The notes under the pieces were generated by a model, which saw only the letters and a program-made list of their open reading frames with translations, searched no databases and had not been told where the DNA came from. Positions 52,813 to 62,800 of a stretch of DNA of 64,000 nt are shown here, piece by piece (the first letter of the stretch is position 1; each line of letters starts with the position of its first letter). Source of the DNA: Streptomyces sp. NBC_00358 (GTDB taxonomy: Bacteria > Actinomycetota > Actinomycetes > Streptomycetales > Streptomycetaceae); the NCBI RefSeq assembly GCF_036099295.1, contig NZ_CP107976.1, positions 7,378,001-7,442,000 of the forward strand, read 5' to 3'. The translations under genes and the position numbers were made by a program.

Positions 52813-52837
52813 CAATGGAAAGGTCTCATACCTTTGG
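52813..52837. promoter_or_regulatory. Shared operator motif, copy 1
   Basis: CAATGG, nine bases, ATACCTT, then TGG. It contains AAAGGT-CTCAT-ACCTTT, a perfect 6-bp-arm palindrome. It lies 46 bases upstream of the PuuD-like gene. The same motif with the same spacing is at 53643-53668. Confidence 0.6.
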
Positions 52838-52882
52838 GGGATGAGGGGCGGAAACACCATGGGCCCCGCACGTCCCGTCCGC

Positions 52883-53620
52883 TCAGGCCAGGAACCCGCG
52901 CAGCAACGCCGCCGTGCCCGCGCAGTGCTCCCGCATCATCTCCCGGGCCCCGTCCGCGTCCCCGTCGAGGACCGCCTCGACGAGGGCGGTGTGCTGGCGC
53001 TGCGAGTGCTCCAGATTGCGGACCAGGAGCGGGATGCAGTCGAGCAGGTCGTTGACCGAGGCGCGCACGGCCGCGTACCGCGCGGTGAGCGAGGGGGAGC
53101 CGCACAGCTCCGCGAGCGTGAGGTGGAGCATGGTGTCCAGGCGCCGGTAGTCGGCCAGCGGGGCGTCGTTCGTCCGGGTCAGCGCCTCGCGCAGCCGGCC
53201 GGCCTGCTCCGCGTCGAGCCCGTGCGACGCGCAGAGCCCGGCCGCGCCGACCTCCAGGACCTCACGGAAACGCAGTACGTCCTCGATGTCGACCGCCGCG
53301 ACCCGGCGGCGCAGCTCGTGCTCACCGGGGGTGTCGGTGCGTGCCAGTACGAAGGTGCCGCCGTAGCGGCCGCGCCGCGACTCGACCAGACCCTGGTCCT
53401 GGAGCACCTTGAGGACCTCGCGCAGCGTCACCCGGCTGACCCCGAGCCGCTCCGCCAACTCCCGCTCGGCGGGCAGTCGTTCACCGCCCGGCACCAGGCC
53501 CAGCCGGACGATCTGGAGGATCTGCTCCAGCGCCTCCTCGAAGCCGTTGCCCGCCCGCACCGGCCGCAGCACCGGCGTCAGCCGGTCGTCCGTCCCGCGG
53601 TCGGGTTCCTCCCTCGTCAT
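52883..53620 (-). CDS. GntR/FadR-family regulator of the glutamyl-amine genes
   Basis: The 245-residue protein has the GntR winged HTH (LPAERELAERLGVSRVTLREVLKVLQDQGLVESRRGRYGGTFV, about 48-92) and a C-terminal FCD domain of helices with the metal-ligand-like His/Asp residues (RFREVLEVGAAG ... RRLDTMLHLTLAELCGSPSL ... EHSQRQHTALVEAVLDGDA). The ATG at 53620 follows GGAAGGGGG. It is divergent from the glnA-like gene. The matching motifs on both sides make it the likely regulator of both. Confidence 0.9.
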   Translation of the reverse strand: MTREEPDRGTDDRLTPVLRPVRAGNGFEEALEQILQIVRLGLVPGGERLPAERELAERLGVSRVTLREVLKVLQDQGLVESRRGRYGGTFVLARTDTPGEHELRRRVAAVDIEDVLRFREVLEVGAAGLCASHGLDAEQAGRLREALTRTNDAPLADYRRLDTMLHLTLAELCGSPSLTARYAAVRASVNDLLDCIPLLVRNLEHSQRQHTALVEAVLDGDADGAREMMREHCAGTAALLRGFLA

Positions 53621-53642
53621 CCGGTCGCGCCCCCTTCCCAAG

Positions 53643-53668
53643 CAATGGTTCTCCGCAATACCTTATGG
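53643..53668. promoter_or_regulatory. Shared operator motif, copy 2
   Basis: CAATGG, nine bases, ATACCTT, then ATGG. It is the counterpart of the site at 52813-52837 and lies 30 bases before the glnA4-type start, overlapping the likely promoter. Confidence 0.6.
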
Positions 53669-53697
53669 CTCTCGGCTGACCCAAGGAGGCTTTTCCG

Positions 53698-55068
53698 GTG
53701 GCAGACCGCACACCCCCGCTCGCCGTCGAAGAACTGCGCCGTCTCGTCGAGGCCGGGGACATAGACACGGTCGTCCTGGCCTTTCCCGACATGCAGGGGC
53801 GGCTCCAGGGCAAGCGGTTCGCCGCGCGCTTCTTCCTCGACGAGGTGCTGGAGCACGGCACGGAGGGCTGCAACTACCTCCTCGCCGTCGACACCGACAT
53901 GAACACCGTCGACGGATACGCCATGTCCTCCTGGGACCGGGGCTACGGCGACTTCGCCATGCACCCCGACCTCGCCACCCTGCGGCGCGTCCCGTGGAAC
54001 GAGGGCACCGCCCTGCTCATCGCCGACCTCGCCTGGAACGACGGCTCCCCGGTGGTGGCCGCGCCCCGCCAGATCCTGCGCCGCCAGCTCGAACGCCTCG
54101 CCCGGCTCGGCTACACCGCCCAGGTCGGCACGGAGCTGGAGTTCATCGTCTTCAAGGACACCTACGAGCAGGCCTGGGACACCGGCTACCGCGGACTCAC
54201 CCCGGCCAACCAGTACAACATCGACTACTCGGTCCTCGGGACCGGCCGCATCGAGCCCCTGCTGCGCCGCATCCGCAACGAGATGCAGACCGCGGGCCTC
54301 ACCGTCGAGTCCGCCAAGGGCGAGTGCAACCCCGGCCAGCACGAGATCGCCTTCAAGTACGACGAGGCCCTGGTCACCTGCGACCAGCACGCCGTCTACA
54401 AGACCGGAGCCAAGGAGATCGCCTCCCAGGAGGGCGTCTCGCTCACCTTCATGGCGAAGTACAACGAGCGCGAGGGCAACTCCTGCCACATCCACCTCTC
54501 GCTCGCCGACGCCGACGGCACCAACGTGATGGCCGGCTCCGCCACCGACCCGGGCGGCATGTCGGAGGTCATGCGTCACTTCCTCGCCGGGCAACTGGCC
54601 GCCCTGCGCGAGTTCTCGCTCCTCTACGCGCCCAACATCAACTCGTACAAGCGCTTCCAGCCCGGCTCCTTCGCGCCGACCGCCGTGGCCTGGGGGTACG
54701 ACAACCGCACCTGCTCGCTCCGCGTCGTCGGCCACGGCCGCTCGATGCGCTTCGAGAACCGGCTGCCCGGCGGTGACGTCAACCCGCACCTGGCCGTCGC
54801 CGGACTCGTCGCGGCCGGTCTCCACGGCATCGAGCAGAAGCTGGAGCTGCCCGAGGCCTGCGCCGGCAACGCCTACACCGCCGAGTACGCGCACGTCCCC
54901 ACCACCCTGCGCGAGGCAGCCGAGCTCTGGGAGAACAGTGCCGTGGCCCGCGCCGCCTTCGGCGACGAAGTGGTCGAGCACTACCGCAACATGGCCCGCG
55001 TCGAACTGGAGGCCTTCGACGCCGCGGTGACCGACTGGGAGCTGCGCCGCTCCTTCGAACGCATGTGA
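53698..55068 (+). CDS. glnA4: GlnA4-type gamma-glutamyl-amine (ethanolamide) synthetase
   Basis: The 456-residue protein is a glutamine-synthetase-fold ligase. It shows the beta-grasp N-terminal domain (FPDMQGRLQGKRFA), the metal site VGTELEFIVF, ESAKGECNPGQHEIAFKY, GNSCHIHLSL and NINSYKRFQPGSFAP. Together with the flanking PuuD-like, GntR, ALDH and SDR genes it matches the S. coelicolor locus whose enzyme, GlnA4, ligates ethanolamine to glutamate instead of ammonia. Ethanolamine as substrate is inferred from that gene order. The GTG at 53698 follows AAGGAGG. Confidence 0.9.
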   Translation: MADRTPPLAVEELRRLVEAGDIDTVVLAFPDMQGRLQGKRFAARFFLDEVLEHGTEGCNYLLAVDTDMNTVDGYAMSSWDRGYGDFAMHPDLATLRRVPWNEGTALLIADLAWNDGSPVVAAPRQILRRQLERLARLGYTAQVGTELEFIVFKDTYEQAWDTGYRGLTPANQYNIDYSVLGTGRIEPLLRRIRNEMQTAGLTVESAKGECNPGQHEIAFKYDEALVTCDQHAVYKTGAKEIASQEGVSLTFMAKYNEREGNSCHIHLSLADADGTNVMAGSATDPGGMSEVMRHFLAGQLAALREFSLLYAPNINSYKRFQPGSFAPTAVAWGYDNRTCSLRVVGHGRSMRFENRLPGGDVNPHLAVAGLVAAGLHGIEQKLELPEACAGNAYTAEYAHVPTTLREAAELWENSAVARAAFGDEVVEHYRNMARVELEAFDAAVTDWELRRSFERM

Positions 55069-55076
55069 GGACCCCC

Positions 55077-56507
55077 TTGTCGCACCCGCCCACGTCCCCC
55101 TCGTCCACATCACCCTCGTACACCTCGCCGCCGTACGACCACGAGCTCCAGGTGCTCGACCCCGCCACCGAGGAGGTCGTCGCCACCGTGCCGGCCGCCT
55201 CCGCCAGGGACGTGGGCGACGCCGTCGTACGGGCCGGCCGGGCACAGGCGGGCTGGGCCGCGCTCGCGCCGGCCGACCGCGCCCGGCTGCTGCGCCGCTT
55301 CGCGGCCGTCGTCGACGACCACGTCGAGGAACTGGCCCGCCTGGAGGTCCGCGAGGCGGGCCACACCCTCGGCAACGCCCGCTGGGAGGCGGGCAACGTC
55401 CGCGATCTGCTCGACTACGCGGCCGGGGGAGTGGAACGGCTGACCGGACGTCAGATCCCCGTCGCGGGCGGCCTCGACATCACCCTCCTCGAACCCCTCG
55501 GCGTCGTCGCGGTCATCGCGCCCTGGAACTTCCCCCTGCCCATCGCCGCCTGGGGCACCGCGCCGGCGCTCGCCGCCGGCAACGCCGTCATCCTCAAACC
55601 CGCCGAGACGACCCCGCTGACGGCACTGCGGCTGGCCGAACTCGCCCTGGAGGCAGGCCTGCCCGAGCACCTCTTCCAGGTGCTCCCGGGCGCGGGTCCG
55701 GTCACGGGCGACGCGCTCGTCGAACACCCCGGCGTCGCGAAGATCGTCTTCACCGGGTCGACGGCCGTGGGCAAGCGGGTGAGGGCGAAGGGGTCCGCCC
55801 TCCTCAAGCGGGTCACCCTCGAACTCGGCGGCAAGAGCCCCAACATCGTCTTCGCCGACGCCGACATCGAGGCCGCCGCGGCGGCCGCCCCCATGTCGTT
55901 CCTCGACAACTCCGGCCAGGACTGCTGCGCCCGCACCCGCATCCTCGTCCAGCGGTCCGTCCACGACCGCTTCCTCGAACTCCTCGCCCCGGCGGTCGAG
56001 TCGGTCGTCGTCGGCGACCCCTCCGACGAGCGGACCCAGATGGGACCGTTGATCTCCAGGGTCCAACTGGAGCGCGTACGGTCCTACGTCGACGCCGACG
56101 CGCCGGGTATCCGCGGCAAGGCCCCCGAGGGCCCCGGCTTCTGGTTCCCGCCCACCGTCCTGACCGGCGTCGACCCCGGCGCGCGCGTGGCCGTCGAGGA
56201 GGTCTTCGGCCCCGTCGCCGTCGTGCTGCCCTTCGACGACGAGGCCGACGCGATCCGGCTCGCCAACGCCACCGACTACGGCCTGTCCGGCTCCATCTGG
56301 ACCCGCGACATCGGCCGCGCCCTGCGCGTCTCGCAGGCCGTCCGCGCCGGCAACCTGTCCGTCAACTCCCACTCCAGCGTCCGCTACTCGACCCCCTTCG
56401 GCGGCTTCAAGCAGTCGGGAATCGGCCGCGAACTCGGCCCGGACGCCCTCACCGCCTTCACCGAGACCAAGAACGTCTTCATCAGTACGGAGGGTCCCGC
56501 CCAGTGA
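55077..56507 (+). CDS. Aldehyde dehydrogenase of the glutamyl-amine pathway
   Basis: The 476-residue NAD(P)-dependent enzyme has APWNFPLPIAAW, FTGSTAVGKRV, the general base Glu in LELGGKSPNIVF and the nucleophile in SGQDCCARTRILV, followed by EVFGPVAVVLPFD. It is expected to oxidise the gamma-glutamyl aldehyde formed from the amine. A TTG at 55077 has GAGGACCCCC upstream. A GTG at 55065 overlapping the previous stop is the alternative. The next gene overlaps it by four bases. Confidence 0.92.
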   Translation: MSHPPTSPSSTSPSYTSPPYDHELQVLDPATEEVVATVPAASARDVGDAVVRAGRAQAGWAALAPADRARLLRRFAAVVDDHVEELARLEVREAGHTLGNARWEAGNVRDLLDYAAGGVERLTGRQIPVAGGLDITLLEPLGVVAVIAPWNFPLPIAAWGTAPALAAGNAVILKPAETTPLTALRLAELALEAGLPEHLFQVLPGAGPVTGDALVEHPGVAKIVFTGSTAVGKRVRAKGSALLKRVTLELGGKSPNIVFADADIEAAAAAAPMSFLDNSGQDCCARTRILVQRSVHDRFLELLAPAVESVVVGDPSDERTQMGPLISRVQLERVRSYVDADAPGIRGKAPEGPGFWFPPTVLTGVDPGARVAVEEVFGPVAVVLPFDDEADAIRLANATDYGLSGSIWTRDIGRALRVSQAVRAGNLSVNSHSSVRYSTPFGGFKQSGIGRELGPDALTAFTETKNVFISTEGPAQ

Positions 56508-57295
56508 CTTCAGACACCCCAGAGACCATCTGCCGCCGCCTGGTCGGCCGCACCGCCGTCATCACCGGCGCCGCCAGCGGCATCGGCCTCGCCACCGCGC
56601 GCCGGCTCGCCTCGGAGGGCGCCCACGTGGTCTGCGGCGACATCGACGAGCAGCACGGCAAGGCCGTGGCCGAGGAGGTCGGCGGGACCTTCGTCAAGGT
56701 GGACGTGACCGACCCCGAGCAGGTCGAGACCCTCTTCAGGACGGCGTACGAAACCTACGGCTCGGTCGACATCGCCTTCAACAACGCGGGCATCTCGCCG
56801 CCGGACGACGACTCCATCCTGGACACCGGCCTGGAGGCATGGAAGCGCGTCCAGGAGGTCAACCTCACCTCCGTGTACCTGTGCTGCAAGGCCGCCATCC
56901 CCTACATGCGCCGCCAGGGCAGGGGCTCCATCATCAACACGGCGTCCTTCGTGGCCCGGATGGGCGCGGCGACCTCCCAGATCTCGTACACGGCCTCCAA
57001 GGGCGGGGTGCTCGCCATGTCCCGTGAACTGGGCGTCCAGTTCGCCCGCGAGGGCATCCGGGTCAACGCCCTGTGTCCCGGCCCGGTCAACACCCCGCTG
57101 CTCCAGGAGCTGTTCGCCAGCGACCCCGAGCGGGCCGCGCGCCGGCTGGTGCACATCCCGGTCGGGCGGTTCGCCGAGGCGGACGAGATCGCGGCGGCCG
57201 TCGCGTTCCTCGCCAGCGACGACTCCTCCTTCGTGAACGCCACCGACTTCCTGGTGGACGGAGGCATCTCGGGCGCGTACGTGACGCCCCTGTAG
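56504..57295 (+). CDS. Short-chain dehydrogenase/reductase
   Basis: The 263-residue SDR has the Rossmann glycine motif TGAASGIG (21-28), NNAG (93-96), and the catalytic Tyr162 and Lys166 in SYTASKGG. The final DFLVDGGISGAYV is typical. It overlaps the aldehyde dehydrogenase gene (GTGA), so it is translated with it. It may oxidise the hydroxyl of gamma-glutamylethanolamide before the aldehyde dehydrogenase acts, which would fit its place in the operon. Confidence 0.93.
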   Translation: MTSDTPETICRRLVGRTAVITGAASGIGLATARRLASEGAHVVCGDIDEQHGKAVAEEVGGTFVKVDVTDPEQVETLFRTAYETYGSVDIAFNNAGISPPDDDSILDTGLEAWKRVQEVNLTSVYLCCKAAIPYMRRQGRGSIINTASFVARMGAATSQISYTASKGGVLAMSRELGVQFAREGIRVNALCPGPVNTPLLQELFASDPERAARRLVHIPVGRFAEADEIAAAVAFLASDDSSFVNATDFLVDGGISGAYVTPL

Positions 57296-57370
57296 GCCGG
57301 CCACGGGTACGGCCGGCGGGCGGGACGGCCCGGTCGAACCCCGACCCCGCGGACACCGTGTACCGCTCGT

Positions 57371-57394
57371 CCCGGCACGTCCTAGAGTGCCGGG
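57371..57394 (+). promoter_or_regulatory. Promoter/palindrome of the DUF2510 gene
   Basis: TAGAGT (57383-57388) stands six bases before the ATG, giving a predicted leaderless transcript. The -10 lies between palindrome arms CCCGGCA (57371-57377) and TGCCGGG (57388-57394), so a repressor or hairpin could cover promoter and start. Confidence 0.4.
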
Positions 57395-58309
57395 ATGAGC
57401 ATGACGCCTCCGCCCGGCTGGTACCGGGACCCGTCGTACCCGCTCGTCGAGCGCTGGTGGGACGGGACCGCGTGGACCGACCACCGGCGTCAGCCCGAGA
57501 CACCCCCGGAGCCCCTCGTCCGGCCCCCGTCACCCGGCGGCTCCGGCCGGGCCAAGGCCGTCGCTCTCGGGACCGCCGGCGTCGTCCTCGTCGCCGCGAT
57601 CGTCACGGGCGCCGTGCTGCTGCGCGGCCACGACAGCGGTGACGGGTCCGCGGCACGGACCACCCCAGCCGTCGCGTCCCCGACGGCGGCCGACGGCCCG
57701 GCACCGTCATCGGCCGGGCCCTCGCCGTCGGCCGGCGATCCCTCCGTCGTCGTCGACGAGCTCGACGGCGTCACCTTTCCGGTCCTCGACGGCTGGGCAC
57801 GGCCGCAGTACGTCGTCGACCACGACACGGTGCTGACGACCCCGGGCACCTACGACTGTCCGGGCGACCCCGGTCTGTGCCGGCACGGCCGGGTCACCTC
57901 GCGCACGGCGACGGCCACCGACGAGACGTCCCCCAAGGCCCTGGCCGAGGGGGACATCAAGGACGCCTCCGACAGCTCGTACGGCCACGACCTCGTCGGC
58001 AGCCGCCCCTACCGGGGTGTCACCTCCCACCGGCTGGTGAAGGCCGGCTCGGTCGCCGTCGCCGGGCGCGCCGGATACCTCGTGCGCTGGAAGGTCACGA
58101 CGGGCGTGGGGCCCGGGGGATACGTCGAGTCGCTGGCCTTCCCGTCCAGCGTGGGCTCGCAGTCCCCGGTCATCGTGCGTTTCGCCTTCGACGCCGGTGG
58201 CGACGGACCGCCGCTGTCCGACATGGACCGGATCACCCGGGGGATCCGGTCGGTCGGCGAGAAGGCCGGCGGTGGCGGTGTGGGCAGCAGCATCGGACCG
58301 TCGAAGTGA
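57395..58309 (+). CDS. DUF2510 membrane-anchored protein
   Basis: The 304-residue protein begins with a DUF2510 motif (PPPGWYRDPSYPLVERWWDGTAWTDHRR, about 5-32), followed by a single transmembrane helix (about 53-76), a Ser/Pro/Ala linker, and an extracellular domain of about 180 residues with two cysteines (DCPGDPGLC) that could form a disulfide. DUF2510 occurs at the N-terminus of many actinobacterial membrane proteins. The extracellular domain is not recognised. Confidence 0.85.
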   Translation: MSMTPPPGWYRDPSYPLVERWWDGTAWTDHRRQPETPPEPLVRPPSPGGSGRAKAVALGTAGVVLVAAIVTGAVLLRGHDSGDGSAARTTPAVASPTAADGPAPSSAGPSPSAGDPSVVVDELDGVTFPVLDGWARPQYVVDHDTVLTTPGTYDCPGDPGLCRHGRVTSRTATATDETSPKALAEGDIKDASDSSYGHDLVGSRPYRGVTSHRLVKAGSVAVAGRAGYLVRWKVTTGVGPGGYVESLAFPSSVGSQSPVIVRFAFDAGGDGPPLSDMDRITRGIRSVGEKAGGGGVGSSIGPSK

Positions 58310-58320
58310 ACGGTCCCGTG

Positions 58321-58348
58321 GCGGCCGGGTGTCCGGTGACCCGGCCGC
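58321..58348. terminator. Convergent hairpin terminator
   Basis: A 10-bp perfect stem (58321-58330 with 58339-58348) has an 8-base loop between tail-to-tail genes. Confidence 0.7.
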
Positions 58349-58378
58349 ACGCGTAGGGGCGCGGGAAGCCCCGGCGGA

Positions 58379-59581
58379 TCAGAGGAAGGTGTGACCCTCG
58401 CCGCGATAGGTCGGGACGGCGGCGGTGACCGTGTCGCCCTCGACCAGGTGAAGGGTGTCGAACCGCTCGCACAGCTCACCGGCCTTCGCGTGCCGGAACC
58501 ACACCTTGTCGCCGATGAGCAGATCGTCCGCCGGGGAGCCCAGCAGCGGGGTCTGCACCTCGCCGGGACCCTCCTGGGGGTCGTACGACAGCCCCTCCGG
58601 CAGATACGGGACGGGCAGCCGGTCGGCGCCCGCGGCTCCGGACGCGGGATATCCGCCGCCCAGCACGGTCACCACACCCACGCCCGGCCGGCGCACGACC
58701 GGCTGGGCGAACAGCGCGGCGGGGCGTCCGCTGAAGGACGTGTAGTTGTCGAAGAGCCTCGGCACATAGAGCCCCGACCCGGCCGCGATCTCGGTGACCG
58801 CGTCCTCGGCGGCCGTGTGCTGGACGCTTCCGGTGCCGCCGCCGTTGACGAACTCGAGGTCCGGCTCGATGGCCCTGACCGCCCGGACCACGTCCGCGCG
58901 CCGCTGGGCCAGCTCCTTGCGGGCGGTGGCCTGCATCAGCCGTACGGCACGCGAGCGCAGGGGCCGACCCGATATGGCGTCGCCGACGCCCGCGATGTGG
59001 CCCTCGTACGCCATGATCCCCACCAGCTTGAAGCCCGGCGCGCGCTTGACGGCACGGGCCATCTCCGCGACCTGGGCGGCGGAGTGCAGCGGCGAACGCA
59101 GCGCGCCGACCCGGACCCGGCCGCCGAACAGCTTGAGCGAGGTGTCCAGTTCCAGGCAGACCCGCACGACCTCGGTGCCGCCCTGGCGTGCCTCGTCGAT
59201 GAGACGGAGCTGCGCCGGGTCGTCGACCATCACGGTCACCGCGGCGGCCAGCTTGGGGTCGCCGGTCAGCTCGGCGTAGGCCTTGCGGTCGGCGGACGGG
59301 TAGGCGAGCAGGATGTCGTCGAATCCGGACCTGGCCAGCCACAGCGACTCGGCGAGGGTGAAGGACATGATCCCCGCGAAGCCGTCCCGGGCGAGGACGC
59401 GTTCGAGGAGGGTGCGGCAGCGGACGGACTTGCTGGCGACACGGATCGGCTTGCCGCCGGCCCGGCGGACGAGGTCGTCCGCGTTCGCGTCGAAGGCCTC
59501 CAGATCCACGATCGCGACGGGGGCGTCGAGGTGAGCGGTGGCCCGGTCATAGCGGGCCCTGTCGGCGGCACGGGCAGTCAT
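58379..59581 (-). CDS. PLP-dependent alanine-racemase-fold enzyme (amino acid deaminase/aldolase type)
   Basis: The 400-residue protein has an N-terminal PLP TIM barrel with Lys51 in RVASKSVRC as the Schiff-base lysine, FVNGGGTGS as the phosphate loop, and a C-terminal D-serine-dehydratase-like domain with a possible metal site in RHAKAGELC and GEGHTFL. The family includes D-threonine aldolase and D-serine dehydratase. The substrate is not predictable. The ATG at 59581 was chosen as the first Met before the fold. The large upstream open frame is antisense to the next gene. Confidence 0.88.
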   Translation of the reverse strand: MTARAADRARYDRATAHLDAPVAIVDLEAFDANADDLVRRAGGKPIRVASKSVRCRTLLERVLARDGFAGIMSFTLAESLWLARSGFDDILLAYPSADRKAYAELTGDPKLAAAVTVMVDDPAQLRLIDEARQGGTEVVRVCLELDTSLKLFGGRVRVGALRSPLHSAAQVAEMARAVKRAPGFKLVGIMAYEGHIAGVGDAISGRPLRSRAVRLMQATARKELAQRRADVVRAVRAIEPDLEFVNGGGTGSVQHTAAEDAVTEIAAGSGLYVPRLFDNYTSFSGRPAALFAQPVVRRPGVGVVTVLGGGYPASGAAGADRLPVPYLPEGLSYDPQEGPGEVQTPLLGSPADDLLIGDKVWFRHAKAGELCERFDTLHLVEGDTVTAAVPTYRGEGHTFL

Positions 59582-59851
59582 GGCCGAAGCCTGCCAGACT
59601 CCATTACCGCAGGGTAGGGGGACGTTCCGGGCAGATGCCCCGGCGGCTCGTACTGGTTCCCGCCGGACGCGCGTCAACCCGTAGAGTGACGCGGACGCAG
59701 GGAGGAACGACCTTGCCCCGGCGGGCCCTGCCCGGGGTGACGGTCCACCGGCGCGGGTATGCGTGCCCGTGGCGGGCCCCTTCCGCGCACGAGAGACGGT
59801 TCGCCGAGTTCCGGGGCGGCCGACAGCCCGGTACGAGGAAACGGGGGGTGC

Positions 59852-62800
59852 ATGAGTACGGAAGCGCGGCGTGCCTCGAACACCCCGGGCCCCACCCCGT
59901 CGCCTGCCGAGGCCCCGTCGGCGCAGCCGACCCCACCGGCTCCGGCCGGACGTCCGACCCCGCCGCCTCCGGCGGTCCCGTCGCACCCTGCGACCCCTCC
60001 CATGACTTCGGCCGCTCCGGGCCGGTCCGCTCGGACGGCTCCGCCCGGCGGGCCGACCCCGGCGAAGCCGGTTCGTTCGCCCGCGCCGACCCTGGCGGGC
60101 GGGGAGGACTGGTCCGCCGAGGATCCTCCGCCGAACCCACCGGTTTCCCCGTCCGGGTCCGGACACCCCGCGTCCGACCGTGCCCCGGCGTTCCCGCCGC
60201 GCCCCGGGAACCCGCCCCGTGGCGCGGCTCCGTCCGTGCCGCCGCAGCCCGTCGGGCCGCCGTCGGCGCGGGAGTGGTCCGGTTCACCGACCGGGCGGCC
60301 CGCCGCTGAAGGAGGGTCCCGCCCCTTCGGCGACGGTTCCGCCCCCGCTTCCGCCCCGAAAACCCCGCCCGCGCCCGGCTCGGCGCCGGACTTCCCGCGG
60401 TTTTCCCCACCGGCTTCGCCACCGACCTCCGGGCTGATTTCCGCGCCGGGACCCGTACACGCCTCGCGGGTGCCTTCGCCGCCGCGTTCCTTCGACTTCT
60501 TCGACACCTCGGCAGAAACAGCCGAAACAGCCGAAACAGCCGGCACGCCAGGCGCACCTAGGTCCGCCTCGCCCTCCGGACCCGGGCCGACGTCGCTCCG
60601 CACGCCGGGGCCCGCGTCGGCGGGCGCCCCGGAGTCGGGCCCGTCCGGCACACGGGGGCCCGCCTCGTCCGGCAGGCCGACGTCAGCATCGCGCGGTGTG
60701 CCGGGTGCAGCAGTGCCGGGCGGGTCGACGTCCGCCCCGTCCGGTACGCAGAGGTCGGCCGCGCTCGGTGCGCAGAGGCTCGACTCGCCCGCCGCGCGGG
60801 GGGCTGCCTCAGGCACGACGTCAGGGTCCGTAGCGACCGGTGGGCCCGGCTCGGTCTCGGGTGGTGGGCGGGGGTCTGCCCCGGGCGGGCTGCCGACGTC
60901 CGCGTCGCGCGGTGTGCCGGGGGGTGCCTCGACGAGTACGTCGGGGTCTGCCCCGACCGGTGCGCCCGGGATCGGTTCGACCGATGGGCCCGGGACCGGT
61001 TCCACCGACGGGCCCGGGATCGGCTCGGATGGCGGGCCGGGGATCGGCTCGACCGGCGGGTCGGGGGCAGTCGTGTCCGGCAGGCCGGGGGCGGTCTCGC
61101 CCGCCGCGCCGGCGTCCGTCTCGCCCGGCAGGCCCTGGTCCGCCTCGTCCGCCGCGGCGGGTTCGGTCCCGTCCGGTACGCCGGGCTCCGACAGGCCGCG
61201 GTCCGGCTCGGCCGGCACGTCACCGGCCGCCGCGCAGCGTCCGGCGGTACCGTCCGCCGAGTCGCGCCCGCCCTCGGAAGCCGTCCCGCACGGTCCCTCG
61301 GCATCCCCCGCGGAGCGCCCGGCCCGGCCGTCGGAGGCCTCGGAGCGCTCCGCGCCGGACCCCGCTCCGCAGGGTCCAGCATTGGCGTCCCGGCCGGACG
61401 GCCGACGCTTCCCCCACCTGCGCCCCGAGGCGCGGCCGGGCTCGTCGGCCCCGCCGCCCCCCGCCGCCTCCGCCCGCTTCCCGGACGCGCCGCCCGCCAC
61501 CGCCGAGCCGGCTCGCCCCGATGGGGAGCAGCCCACCGCCGCACCGTCGCGACCCGTCGGGACACAGCGCCCGGCCCGACCGCCGTACCCCGCCCGGCCG
61601 GAGGGCACCACCCCGCCGCGACGCCCGTCCGAGCCCCCGCGGCCCGTTGAGCCTCCGCGAACTCCCGGTTCCCCGCGGCCTGTTGAGTCCCCGCGAACTT
61701 CCGTACCCCCGCGGCCCGTTGATTCTCCGCAGCCCACCGAGCCTCCGCGAACTCCCGAGTCCCTGCGGCCCGTTGAGTCCCCGCGAACTTCCGAGTCCTT
61801 CCGGCCCGTTGAGCCTCCGCGGGCCACCGAGCCTCCGCGAACTTCCCAGCCCTCGCGGTCCTTTGAGGGGTCGTGGTCCTCCGAGTTCTTGGAGCCGTCC
61901 GCTCCCTCGCGCGACTTCGGGAACTCGCGGTCGTCCGAGCCCTCTCAGCCCGTTGTGCCCCCGCGTTCCTCCGAGGCCGCGGCCCAGGGGCGGCCCGGAG
62001 CGGCAGGGCCTGCCCCCGTTTCCGGGGACGGGCTCGCGGAGGCGGCCCGGCTGATGCGGTCCGCCCAGGGGGAGCAGGCCGCCGGCGTCTCCCCGGCAGC
62101 AGCTCCGCTCACGCCGTCCCCGTCGGCCGTGCCCGCCGAGAGGGCCCCCGGCGCGCAGCGCCCGTTCGTGTCGTTCGCCGAGCCCGAGACATACGGCGGC
62201 GACACCGGGCGCACGCGCCCGTTCCGTGGACGGGCCCGGCCCCGTACCGTCACCGCGGCGGCCTGCGTGGTGCTCGGACTCGGACTCATCGGCGGTGCGG
62301 TGACCGGAAGTTGGCTCACCGGCGGCAACGCGGACGGGCCCGGTTCGTCCGGCGCCTTCACGGCGGCCGGAGAGCTCTGGCACAGCGTCCCCGTGAACCA
62401 GTTGTTCCCGCCGACCGTGCGCGGCGACGGGGCGGGCCCCGGCGGTTCCGACCGCACCTGGACCCGGATCGCGGTCGCCCCGGACACCGGCTGCAAGGAC
62501 GCCTTCGATCCGCTGCTGCGCCAGGCCCTCGCCCCCGTCGGCTGCCTGCGGCTGCTGCGTGCCACCTACGTGGACGCCACCCGGAGTCATGTCACCACCG
62601 TCGGCCTGCTGTTCACGAAGGCGGACGCCGCGGGCATGACCTCCCTGAAGGCACGCTTCCGCAAGGAGGGCCTGGACCGGCGTGCCGACCTCATGCCGCG
62701 CCCCTACGCGGCGAAGGGCACCGACTCCGCGGGCTTCGGCAAGGCGCAGCGCGCCTCCTGGACCGAGTCGGTCCTGACGGACGCTCCCGTCGTCGTCTAC

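Noticed and set aside
59674..61827. 717-codon minus-strand frame rich in Gly/Arg/Asp
   Set aside because: Antisense to the disordered membrane protein. The plus frame has a ribosome site, a transmembrane helix and a globular C-terminal domain coupled to the subtilase.
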